NCBI GenBank assembly: GCA_037349105.1
Contig: JAYJMM010000117.1
Span: forward strand, 3,720,001-3,784,000
Origin: Limnomonas spitsbergensis
Taxonomy: Eukaryota; Chlorophyta; Chlorophyceae; Chlamydomonadales
Length of the DNA: 64,000 nt
Direction of reading: 5' to 3'
Program-made: the position numbers and the translations under genes
Shown: one piece after another, positions 1 to 11,900 of the stretch
Numbering within the stretch: the first letter of the stretch is position 1
Layout of the letters: each line of letters opens with the position of its first letter
Notes under the pieces: generated by a model
What the model was told of the DNA's origin: nothing
Database searches by the model: none
What the model saw: the letters and a program-made list of their open reading frames with translations, nothing else

Positions 1-175
1 GCAAACCACATAACAGCGCATAACAGCGCATAGCAAACCACATAACAGCGCATAACAGCGCATAGCAAACCACATAACAGCGCATAACAGCGCATAGCAA
101 ACCACATAACAGCGCATAACAGCGCATAGCAAACCACATAACAGCGCATAACAGCGCATAGCAAACCACATAAAC
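1..175. repeat. 32-bp tandem repeat
   Basis: About five and a half head-to-tail units of 32 bp. Each unit joins a GCAAACCACA block to two copies of TAACAGCGCA. Units are nearly identical, so the array is young. It runs off the left edge, so its full length is unknown. No coding sense is visible. Confidence 0.95.
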
Positions 176-361
176 CACCAAATAACAAAATGGCCTGCAC
201 AAGAAACGGAAAGAGAGAAAGACCCTAAGCAGGCCCCTCCCTCCCTCCATACCTTTTTACCACGTCCATCAGGCACTCTCTTGCTCCATTACAAGCTTAG
301 CCCCCCCCCCCTCCCCTCGTCATCTCTCCCCCTCGTGTTCCTCCTTCCCCTTCTCTCTCCA

Positions 362-2966
362 CCTCAGCCCCCCCCCCCCCTCCTGCTCTATCCATCATTC
401 CCCCTCTGCCCCCGCCCCCCCCCCTCCTGCTCTATCCATCATTCCCCCCCGCCCCCCCCCGCCCCCCTTCCCTCCTGCTCTATCCATCATTCCCCCTCCG
501 CCCCCGCCCCCCCCTCCTGCTCTATCCATCATTCCCCCTCCGCCCCCGCCCCCCCCCCTCCTGCTCTATCCATCATTCCCCCTCCGCCCCCGCCCCCCCC
601 CCTCCTGCTCTATCCATCATTCCCCCCCCCCCCCCCCCGCCCCCCCCTCCTGCTCTATCCATCATTCCCCCTCCGCCCCCGCCCCCCCCTCCTGCTCTAT
701 CCATCATTCCCCCTCCGCCCCCGCCCCCCCCTCCTGCTCTATCCATCATTCCCCCTCCGCCCCCGCCCCCCCTCCTGCTCTATCCATCATTCCCCCTCCG
801 CCCCCGCCCCCCCCCCTCCTGCTCTATCCATCATTCCCCCTCCGCCCCCGCCCCCCCCTCATGCTCTATCCATCATTCCCCCTCCGCCCCCGCCCCCCCC
901 TCCTGCTCTATCCATCATTCCCCCTCTGCCCCCGCCCCCCCCTCCTGCTCTATCCATCATTCCCCCTCCGCCCCCGCCCCCCCCTCCTGCTCTATCCATC
1001 ATTCCCCCTCCGCCCCCGCCCCCCCCTCCTGCTCTATCCATCATTCCCCCCCCGCCCCCCCCCCTCCTGCTCTATCCATCATTCCCCCTCCGCCCCCGCC
1101 CCCCCCTCCTGCTCTATCCATCATTCCCCCTCCGCCCCCCCCCCTCCTGCTCTATCCATCATTCCCCCTCCGCCCCCGCCCCCCCCTCATGCTCTATCCA
1201 TCATTCCCCCTCCGCCCCCGCCCCCCCCTCCTGCTCTATCCATCATTCCCCCTCTGCCCCCGCCCCCCCCTCATGCTCTATCCATCATTCCCCCTCCGCC
1301 CCCGCCCCCCCCTCCTGCTCTATCCATCATTCCCCCTCTGCCCCCGCCCCCCCCTCCTGCTCTATCCATCATTCCCCCTCCGCCCCCGCCCCCCCCTCCT
1401 GCTCTATCCATCATTCCCCCTCCGCCCCCGCCCCCCCCTCCTGCTCTATCCGTCATTCCCCCTCCGCCCCCCCCCCTCCTGCTCTATCCATCATTCCCCC
1501 TCCGCCCCCGCCCCCCCCTCCTGCTCTATCCATCATTCCCCCCCCGCCCCCGCCCCCCTTCCCTCATGCTCTATCCGTCATTCCCCCTCCGCCCCCTCCT
1601 GCTCTATCCATCATTCCCCCTCCGCCCCCGCCCCCCCCTCCTGCTCTATCCATCATTCCCCCTCCGCCCCCGCCCCCCCCTCCTGCTCTATCCATCATTC
1701 CCCCTCCGCCCCCGCCCCCCCTCATGCTCTATCCATCATTCCCCCTCCGCCCCCGCCCCCCTCCTGCTCTATCCGTCATTCCCCCTCTGCCCCCGCCCCC
1801 CCCTCCTGCTCTATCCATCATTCCCCCCCCGCCCCCGCCCCCCTTCCCTCCTGCTCTATCCATCATTCCCCCCCCCCGCCCCCGCCCCCCCTATCTCCTG
1901 CTCTATCCATCATTCCCCCTCCGCCCCCGCCCCCCCTCCTGCTCTATCCATCATTCCCCCTCCGCCCCCCCCTCCTGCTCTATCCATCATTCCCCCTCCG
2001 CCCCCGCCCCCCCCTCCTGCTCTATCCATCATTCCCCCTCCGCCCCCGCCCCCCCTCCTGCTCTATCCATCATTCCCCCTCCGCCCCCGCCCCCCCTCCT
2101 GCTCTTTCCATCATTCCCCCCCCCCGCCCCCGCCCCCCCTATCTCCTGCTCTATCCATCATTCCCCCTCCGCCCCCGCCCCCCCTCCTGCTCTATCCATC
2201 ATTCCCCCCCCGCCCCCGCCCCCCCTATCTCCTGCTCTATCCATCATTCCCCCCCCGCCCCCCCTATCTCCTGCTCTATCCATCATTCCCCCTCCGCCCC
2301 CGCCCCCCCCTCCTGCTCTATCCATCATTCCCCCCCCGCCCCCGCCCCCCCTCCTGCTCTATCCATCATTCCCCCCCCGCCCCCGCCCCCCCTATCTCCT
2401 GCTCTATCCATCATTCCCCCCCCGCCCCCGCCCCCCTTCCCTCATGCTCTATCCATCATTCCCCCGCCCCCCCCTCCTGCTCTATCTATCATTCCCCCCC
2501 CGCCCCCGCCCCCCCTCCTGCTCTATCCATCATTCCCCCCCCGCCCCCGCCCCCCCCCCCTCCTGCTCTATCCATCATTCCCCCCCCCCCCCCCCCCGCC
2601 CCCCCTCCTGCTCTATCCATCATTCCCCCCCCCTGCCCCCGCCCCCCCCCCCCCCCCTCCTGCTCTATCCATCATTCCCCCCCCCCTCCCCCTCCCCCCC
2701 CCCCCCCTCCTGCTCTATCTATCATCCCCCCCCCCCGCCCCCGCCCCCCCCCCCCTCCTGCTCTATCCATCATCCCCCCCCCCTGCCCCCGCCCCCCCCC
2801 CCCCTCCTGCTCTATCCATCATTCCCCCCCCCCCCTCCCCCTCCCCCCCCCCCCCCCCTCCTGCTCTATCTATCATCCCCCCCCCCGCCCCCGCCCCCCC
2901 CCCCCCTCCTGCTCTATCTATCATTCCCCCCCCCCCCGCCCCCGCCCCCGCCCCCCCCCCCCCTCC
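362..2966. repeat. ~42-bp polypyrimidine minisatellite
   Basis: About 60 units built on TCCTGCTCTATCCATCATTC followed by a C-rich tail of variable length (CCCCTCCGCCCCCGCCCCCC type). The plus strand is almost all pyrimidine, so the region is an extreme homopurine-homopyrimidine block of 2.6 kb able to form triplex (H-DNA), with G-quadruplexes on the minus strand. The C-run length varies between units, and the tail becomes more C-rich towards 2900. Long Pro-rich reading frames cross it only because unit lengths are near multiples of three. It abuts the last visible exon of the glycosyltransferase on the minus strand and probably lies in its next intron or 3' region. Confidence 0.97.
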
Positions 2967-2981
2967 TTCTTTGTCCAGTAC

Positions 2982-5900
2982 CTTCCATGGGCCATCTTGA
3001 CCGACAGCTTGTTGGTAGCGCCGCCAGGGCAATGGACAAAGTGCGCCATGACAGAAACCGACCGAATCATGTTCCAAGGGCTGGTGTCGTGAATACTGCT
3101 GGCCGTACCGCCTGTTGTACCACTGCCTGCACCGCCTGCTGTACCGCTGGACGTCATCCCGTCGACGAGCGCTTTGCTCCACACACCAGTGTGGCCACTG
3201 ACGCTCCATGTGGGAGCAAACCAATCGGGGAAGTATGCGAATACCTCTGGGGTGATTGCAGCCGCAGCTGCTTCCTGGTCAGGGGCATGAAGTCAGGGGT
3301 AGGAGAGAAGGGGTAGGAGGTCAGCTGGTCAGGGGCATGAAGTCAGGGGCAGGAGAGAAGGGGTAGGAGGTCAGCTGGTCAGGGGCATGAAGTCAGGGGC
3401 AGGAGAGAAGGGGTAGGAGGTCAGCTGGTCAGGGGCATGAAGTCAGGGGCAGGAGAGAAGGGGTAGGAGGTCAGCTGGTCAGGGGCATGAAGTCAGGGGC
3501 AGGAGAGAAGGGGTAGGAGGTCAGCTGGTCAGGGGCATGAAGTCAGGGGCAGGAGAGAAGGGGTAGGAGGTCAGCTGGTCAGGGGTAGGAGAGAAGGGGT
3601 AGGAGATCAGCTGGTCAGGGACATGAAGTCAGGGGCAGGAGAGAAGGGGTAGGAGGTCAGCTGGTCAGGGGCATGAAGTCAGGGGCAGGAGAGAAGGGGT
3701 AGGAGGTCAGCTGGTCAGGGGCATAAAGTCAAGGGCAGGAGAGAAGGGGTAGGAGGTCAGCTGGTCAGGGGCAGGAGAGAAGGGGTAGGAGGTCAGCTGG
3801 TCAGGGGCATGAAGTCAGGGGCAGGAGAGAAGGGGTAGGAGGTCAGCTGGTCAGGGGCATGAAGTCAGGGGTAGGAGAGAAGGGGTAGGAGGTCAGCTGG
3901 TCAGGGGCATGAAGTCAGGGGCAGGAGAGAAGGGGTAGGAGGTCAGCTGGTCAGGGGCATGAAGTCAGGGGCAGGAGAGAAGGGGTAGGAGGTCAGCTGG
4001 TCAGGGGCATGAAGTCAGAGGCAGGAGAGAAGGGGTAGGAGGTCAGCTGGTCAGGGGCATGAAGTCAGGGGCAGGAGAGAAGGGGTAGGAGGTCAGCTGG
4101 TCAGGGGCATGAAGTCAGGGGCAGATGAGAAGGGGTAGGACAGTGACCTCTGTGGGAGTGCGCAGGAGCTGCTGGCAGCACCTGCCCATACGCTGCCGGC
4201 ATGCCAGTTAGCACCTGGCCATACGCTGCCGGCATGCCAGTAAGCACCTGGCCAGACGCTGCCGGCATGCCAGTTAGCACCTGGCCATACGCTGCCGGCA
4301 TGCCAGTTAGCACCTGCCCATACGCTGCCGGCATGCCAGTTAGCACCTGCCCATACGCTGCCGGCATGCCAGTTAGCACCTGCCCATACGCTGCCGGCAT
4401 GCCAGTTAGCACCTGGCCAGACGCTGCCGGCATGCCAGTTAGCACCTGCCCATACGCTGCCGGCATGCCAGTTAGCACCTGCCCATACGCTGCCGGCATG
4501 CCAGTTAGCACCTGGCCAGACGCTGCCGGCATGCCAGTTAGCACCTGCCCATACACTGCCGGCATGCCAGTTAGCACCTGCCCATACGCTGCCGGCATGC
4601 CAGTTAGCACCTGGCCAGACGCTGCCGGCATGCCAGTTAGCACCTGCCCATACGCTGCCGGCATGCCAGTTAGCACCTGGCCATACGCTGCCGGCATGCC
4701 AGTTATCACCTGGCCATACGCTGCCGGCATGCCAGTTAGCACCTGCCCATACGCTGCCGGCATGCCAGTTAGCACCTGCCCATACGCTGCCGGCATGCCA
4801 GTTAGCACCTGCCCATACGCTGCCGGCATGCCAGTTAGCACCTGGCCATACGCTGCCGGCATGCCAGTTAGCACCTGCCCATACGCTGCCGGCATGCCAG
4901 TTAGCACCTGGCCATACGCTGCCGGCATGCCAGTTAGCACCTGCCCATACGCTGCCGGCATGCCAGTAAGCACCTGGCCATACGCTGCCGGCATGCCAGT
5001 TAGCACCTGGCCATACGCTGCCGGCATGCCAGTTAGCACCTGCCCATACGCTGCCGGCATGCCAGTTAGCACCTGCCCATACGCTGCCGGCATGCCAGTT
5101 AGCACCTGCCCATACGCTGCCGGCATGCCAGTTAGCACCTGGCCAGACGCTGCCGGCATGCCAGTTAGCACCTGGCCAGACGCTGCCGGCATGCCAGTTA
5201 GCACCTGCCCATACGCTGCCGGCATGCCAGTAAGCACCTGCCCATACGCTGCCGGCATGCCAGTTAGCACCTGACCATACGCTGCCGGCATGCCAGTTAG
5301 CACCTGGCCATACGCTGCCGGCATGCCAGTTAGCACCTGGCCATACGCTGCCGGCATGCCAGTTAGCACCTGCCCATACGCTGCCGGCATGCCAGTTAGC
5401 ACCTGGCCATACGCTGCCGGCATGCCAGTAAGCACCTGCCCATACGCTGCCGGCATGCCAGTTAGCACCTGGCCATACGCTGCCGGCATGCCAGTAAGCA
5501 CCTGGCCAGACGCTGCCGGCATGCCAGTAAGCACCTGCCCATACGCTGCCGGCATGCCAGTTAGCACCTGCCCATACGCTGCCGGCATGCCAGTTAGCAC
5601 CTGGCCATACGCTGCCGGCATGCCAGTAAGCACCTGGCCAGACGCTGCCGGCATGCCAGTAAGCACCTGGCCAGACGCTGCCGGCATGCCAGTTAGCACC
5701 TGGCCATACGCTGCCGGCATGCCAGTTAGCACCTGCCCATACGCTGCCGGCATGCCAGTTAGCACCTGCCATGAGCTGCTGGCCGGCCAGCCAGCATCTG
5801 CCATGAGCTGCCGGCAGCACCTAGCACTGCCAACAAGGCCATCCAGTGCCACTCCAAGGTGGTAGAGCGACTGATAGGGCGGCTGTGCTCACAAGGGTGC

Positions 5901-8900
5901 ACGTCAGGGTGCTAAGTACTGACACGCAAAAAACGAATGCTAATGGGAGCATACGCATTCCATTGGTCATTCCATTAGTACAGGGCCCCATCATCATTGG
6001 GAAAAGAAAAAAAATGTGGCACCCTGACACATTACAGGGGGGGTCAAGGGACCCGCCAATGTTGTGACAGTGCACAATCATGGGAAGTGTGGGCAGGAGG
6101 GACACTGATGACAAGTGTGGACAGGGGTCAAGGGACCCTCAAATGTTGTGACACTGCACAATCAACGTGGTGCATGGCTCACAGCCCCTTGAGTATCTTT
6201 AAGCATTTAGCATATGACGTAAGGGTTGTGCAGGTATGACGCGGAGGGCGAGAGACTTGTGCCTCTCATGTGGAAAAAGTGTGGATCATCGTACTAGTAC
6301 AAGGGTGTGTCCCTACCTATGGGGCTCGTTGTGGGCTTGTGACATGCAGGCAATGCATCTCATGCCATGGCGCGGGAAGCAAACAAGGAGCAATACAACA
6401 AAACAGACAGTGTAGATCGTCTTAATGGCAAAAGGGGGCAGCCCAGCCTGTCATCCTGAAACAGCAGGTATGTAGGCCATGCAGCTCATGGCACGGGAAG
6501 CAGAGAAGGAGCACGATGCATGACTGAAACATAAAAGAGGGATCTGGAAGCTTCCAGGTGGATGGTGGGGAGCAGCATAGCATCACTTACAGTTTAAACA
6601 ATCAATAGCACCATAGCATCACTCTCAGGCAACACGATTCATAGCAGCAAAAGCCAGCAATTTAGCATCCATGTCGGTCGCCAGCTCCTATCAACAATTT
6701 ATGATGATGACCTCCACTTCCTGGCCGCCACACCACAAAATAGGCCAGGTCGTCGCGTCAGGGGTGATATTTAAGCATGTTTAGGAGGCCCTGGATGGAG
6801 CACAGGATGGTTCTCAGGGCACAACATCAGAACAATAAAAAGCATTTCCCTACTCCCCCACACGCAAACGCACCTGCGTGGCATCGTCTTGGTCTGGCCA
6901 CATGGTTGGCTCGTCCGCCTTCAAGGCCTCAACCCAGTCAGTTGAGGATTTTCCGCGGGGGCCGAACGGGGGCCCACCGCCGAGTTCTGCCGGCCACACA
7001 CCCTGCGCAAAGGTGCACTCACTGGTCACTAGTCACGACACGCTCACTGCATGTCACACCCGCCTCATGCCCCAAAGATCCAGCTCATACCGTGCTGTTG
7101 TTTCTGTTGGAATGTGGACGTATCCCCCCCTGACAGCCTGCTTTGAGAGCTGGGTCAGGCGGACAAGAAGAACAGTGGAAACGGGTTTACTTGTCAGGGA
7201 CCGTCCAGAGGAGGTTCAGATTGGGTGATGATGCAACCTCTCATATTGCTTCCCCTCGTCAAGGATGATCCAGAAGAGGCTTTGATTGAGTTATAAGGCA
7301 GCCTGCCCTCTTGCAGGTTGAATGCAGGCCAGCTGAATGCAGGCGGATTGAATGCAGGCCAGCCTGATGCAGGAGTACAGAATGCAGGCCGGCTGAATGC
7401 AGGCGGACTGAATGCTGATCCCACGGGCTTCGGATAACAGCCTGGCGGCATCAGGTAAGTACCCTGGCAGGGGAGATCTACAGATCCGGAAGCCATGACA
7501 TCAGTCAGTCATCAGTCCATCACATCCGAGACAGGTCAGTTGTAAGACCGTGTTTATTTTAGCACGTGCCAGAGCATACTGGCAAGTACTAAAATACGTG
7601 CCAGTATGCTCTGGCATGTATTGTATGTAGGGGTGCCACCTGAATTGTAGCTGAAGCGCACTAAAATAGTCAGTGGTGTAAGAGCCATTGGACACCAGCA
7701 TGACAGCCGGGCGTGATTGGGCTGTTGCCAGGGCTACTGCTTGGCAACGTTTGTTTAGTCCGCACCAGACCACCTTGCGAGAACTCCCGGACAGCCACCA
7801 CTGGGCAGATGGTGACCAAACCTGGACAGGCTGGCGGATGGTGGCCCAAGCAGCAGGGCTTGCTGAATCAGGTGCCCACAGCTGCAGGCTATGATGTAGC
7901 TGAACAGTAGCTGAGGCACACTATAATTAACAGTGCCCCTTGGTGGGGTTCAGGTCGCATCGTCTCCCCCCTCATCTATATGATGTTCTTCCGGTTCCCA
8001 CTGCCTAGCCCTTTCGAAAAATACTGGACGTGAACAGATATTTTAACAAATGGCGACCACATGCACAATCACAAACCTTGAAGTGCGGCATGGTGATCAC
8101 TCCAGACAGAAAGGGCCGATTCTCCTCTCTGGATCCGAGATCCGGGTGCCGTAGATCTGCCGGCCAAGGCTCCGAGCCCTGCAGAGGAAATGCACAGGAT
8201 GCACCGGCATTAAATCATGCGGTGCATGACTGGGTGCAGGATGCCTGAGGCTACTCGTCACCCAACAAGAGACATGGATGCTGGGGAAGGGGGGGCCAGG
8301 ACAAATATACTACGGGGCAAATCAGCAGCAAATGCTTTTCTGGTTCCCATAGGTACCCCTTAATTCACACTTGTTCCCAAACCTCCCATTTTAATCTTTG
8401 GATCCCATTTGTCCCCATTTGCCCCCGTCCAAGCATGGAGGTCCTGTCCATCCGAGGCTTAGAGGCCTGGCTCACGGAGACCCGGTCCCACCTCTTTTAA
8501 GTACATGGCTGCCACAGGCACGCATGCGGCATGCCACATGCACGCAATATTGTGTACTGCAACACGCACGCAATATTGTGTACTGCCACATGCACGCAAT
8601 ATTGTGTACTGCCACAGGCACGCATGCGGCATGCCACATGCACACAATATTGTGTACTGCAACACGCACGCAATATTGTGTACTGCCACAGGCACGCAAT
8701 ATTGTGTACTGCCACAGGCAATATTGTGTACTGCCACATGCACACAATATTGTGTACTGCAACACGCACGCAATATTGTGTACTGCCACATGCACGCAAT
8801 ATTGTGTACTGCCACAGGCACGCATGCGGCATGCCACATACACACAATATTGTGTACTGCCACATGCACGCAATATTGTGTACTGCCACATGCACGCAAT

Positions 8901-11900
8901 ATTGTGTACTGCCACAGGCACGCATGCGGCATGCCACATGCACACAATATTGTGGACTGAAACACGCACGCAATATTGTGTACTGCCACACGCACGCAAT
9001 ATTGTGTACTGCCACATGCACGCAATATTGTGTACTGCCACATGCACGCAATATTGTGGACTGCCACATGCACGCAATATTGTGTACTGCCACATGCACG
9101 CAATATTGTGTACTGCCACATGCACGCAATATTGTGTACTGCCACAGGCACGCATGCGGCATGGCGCGGCATGGCACATGCACACAATATTGTGTATTGC
9201 AACACGCACGCAATATTGTGTACTGCAACACGCACGCAATATTGTGTACTGCCACATGCACGCAATATTGTATACTGCCACAGGCACGCATGCGGCATGC
9301 CACATGCACACAATATTGTGTACTGCAACACGCACGCAATATTGTGTACTGCCACATGCACGCAATATTGTGTACTGCCACATGCACGCAATATTGTGTA
9401 CTGCCACATGCACGCAATATTGTGGACTGCCACATGCACGCAATATTGTGTACTGCCACACGCACGCAATATTGTGGACTGCCACATGCACGCAATATTG
9501 TGTACTGCCACAAGCACGCAATATTTTGGACTGCCACATGCACGCAATATTGTGTACTGCCACATGCACGCAATATTGTGTACTGCCACATGCACGCAAC
9601 ATTGTGTACTGCCACATGCACGCAATATTTTGGACTGCCACATGCACGCAATATTGTGTACTGCCACATGCACGCAAGATTGTGTACTGCCACATGCACG
9701 CAATATTGTGTACTGCCACAGGCACGCAATATTGAGGCCTGGCTCACGGAGACCCTGACCCACCTGTGTTAAGTACATGGCTGCGCCAAGGTCGCCTGTC
9801 ACGTTCAGGATCTGGCCATGATGCAGGGTCCAATTAGCCTGACAGGGAGGGGAAGTGTGATTTATTTCAAACATAAGAAGGGCTGTGCTGTTGATTCAGG
9901 GCCAGAGGGGGCAAGCGCAACCTGTCAATTGGCGTGTCCCGCTGCCTTCAACTTGTCACACAATGATGTGTACTGCTGCCTGCCACATGCATGCAATATT
10001 GTGTACTGCTGCCTGCCTCAGGCATGCAATGATGTGTACTGTTGCCTGCCTCAGGCGCGTAGGGCATGCACAGTTCCTCCCTCCATTACCGCGATGGCTT
10101 GTTTTGTTGGCCATGTGGATATTCAGTGAGGCCCCGCTCCATCTCCACAGCTTGGCTGCCACACAAATAAAAATCCAGTCGCCCAAAGCACTCGCTCCCT
10201 CCCTCTTCCCCCCCTTCTTCTCCTCCTTCACCTCCCCCCCCCCTCCCCCTCCCCCTCCTCCCCCCCCTCGAGCTCCTCCTCCTCCCCCTCACCCATCCTC
10301 CCCCCACCCCCCTCCTCCCACTCACGTGGTGCTCCTTATGTGGATACCAGCAATGGAGGAAAAGGGGCCTGCCTGCAATCCCGCTGAGCATGGTGTCTGT
10401 GTACAAGCTTTGCTCCCAGCATGCACTTCCTGGGGCGTTAAAGTAAGGGGCCTGGGAGCTCTTCCTGCACCAAAAAGGGCATGCACACAACACATGGAGT
10501 GGAGGAGGAGTGCATATAGGGCATGGAGCCGGGAGTCCTGGAAACACACACGAAGTGCTGGAGGCTTGGTACCGGTACCGTAACGCATGGAGCAAAGGAG
10601 GTGTGAAAAGTGGGGCCACACTTTAGACACAGGCCCAGTATGCAGTAAAATGTCTGGTCGTGCGTAGGACCTCCGGCCAGCGGCCAATTGGGAGGTCAAG
10701 TGTAGCTAAACTGTAGCTGAACTGTGGCTGAACTGTAGCCGGGCCACAAAGAAAGAAAATTTGCTTCAGCCCACCACTTACGCTTCCAAAACTGCAGGCG
10801 CCTCTGTCCACCTGAGCGAGCGCTCGACTACTTCATTAATGATATAGGCCGATGGGCCGTTGGGTGCTGCGTTCTGCACACAAATGGAGGTTGGCGGTTT
10901 GATGGGCCAGCAGGCACATTTTATCCATACAAAGTAAGTACCGGGACATGCACGAGGCACTGAAGCTCCTGTCTTGTTCGCCATCATGCAATAGTAACTG
11001 ACATTGTTGGTCATTCCTGCAGTGAAAAGTGTGAGATTAAAGTGTGAGACGAAAGGTTGGGAAGATGCTGATCTAGTCCGCCTAAGAAGGTGCATCAGCA
11101 ATGTCAAGTATTTAGAGAACCCCTGGATTTGTCGCTCGGCCTTTTTTAGACAGGTTTAAAGTCCGGGATATATAACTACGCTGAGGCATTTCTAGATGCT
11201 GTGTGTGTGTGTTTGAGGGGGGGGGGGGGGCATGGGAGGGGGGAGGGGGGGCACACAAGACCACCCGCCTGGGGTCTGAGGGTCACCCAGCAGTCAGGGT
11301 TTGGCGGCAAAGCTCCAGGAGGTCAGCATGACCGCAAACGTCCTTTGCCTGCGGTAAGTTAGTAATTGCTGCTTCACGACCTTGTTCTTGCATTCATACA
11401 AATACTAAAACATCAATTACAAAAACGATAAACAACACGTTATTTGGGACGTCGAGATCTCTGCTTAATCGAAGAATTTGCAAGACTGGGCCAAGCAAGA
11501 TCTTAATAAGATTTCCATGCAAAATCGTATAAAGCCTTGCAAGGTCTGTCCATTGAAACGCCGCTCAATGCAACAATTTCCGTTTCAGTGGCGCAGGCAA
11601 ATCAATTACAAGGTATGGTACATGAGATTGCACACTAAAATTCTGCACAATTGTCGATAGATGAAACTGATAATGTTTGCAGGGCTAGAAGTACGACAGC
11701 AATGTAAGGTAGGATCCAATTCGTTCCCTCTACTGCAATAGGCCAGCTGCCGTTGATTCATTGTTTTTTTGCAAATCAAGCGGTAGGCCTGAGGAATCAA
11801 GATGATGCTTGGTTCCTTCTGCCCTAGCCTTACCCTGATGCCCTTCTGGCTCAAGCCACAACCTTGTAGCCTGACTGCAGAGGGAATTACAAGCTGACAT

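Noticed and set aside
281..3316. Open frames of over 1000 codons rich in Pro (plus strand)
   Set aside because: They exist only because the ~42-bp C-rich repeat lacks stops in several frames. No start context or unique domain is present, and the real coding signal here is on the minus strand at 3274-2982.
4186..5770. CRISPR-like appearance of regular short repeats
   Set aside because: Units are directly contiguous with no unique spacers, there are no cas genes, and the context is eukaryotic. The same applies to the 26-, 30-, 50- and 58-bp arrays.
4093..5865. Long repetitive frames on both strands (GANWHAGSVW, GMPAAYGQVL, MPVSTWPYAA types)
   Set aside because: The 33-bp unit is a multiple of three, so any stop-free unit stays open. 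The region is inside an intron of a well-supported gene.
8398..9874. Frames of 400-470 codons across the 26-bp array
   Set aside because: They are open in four frames at once on both strands, which is a property of the repeat and not of a gene.
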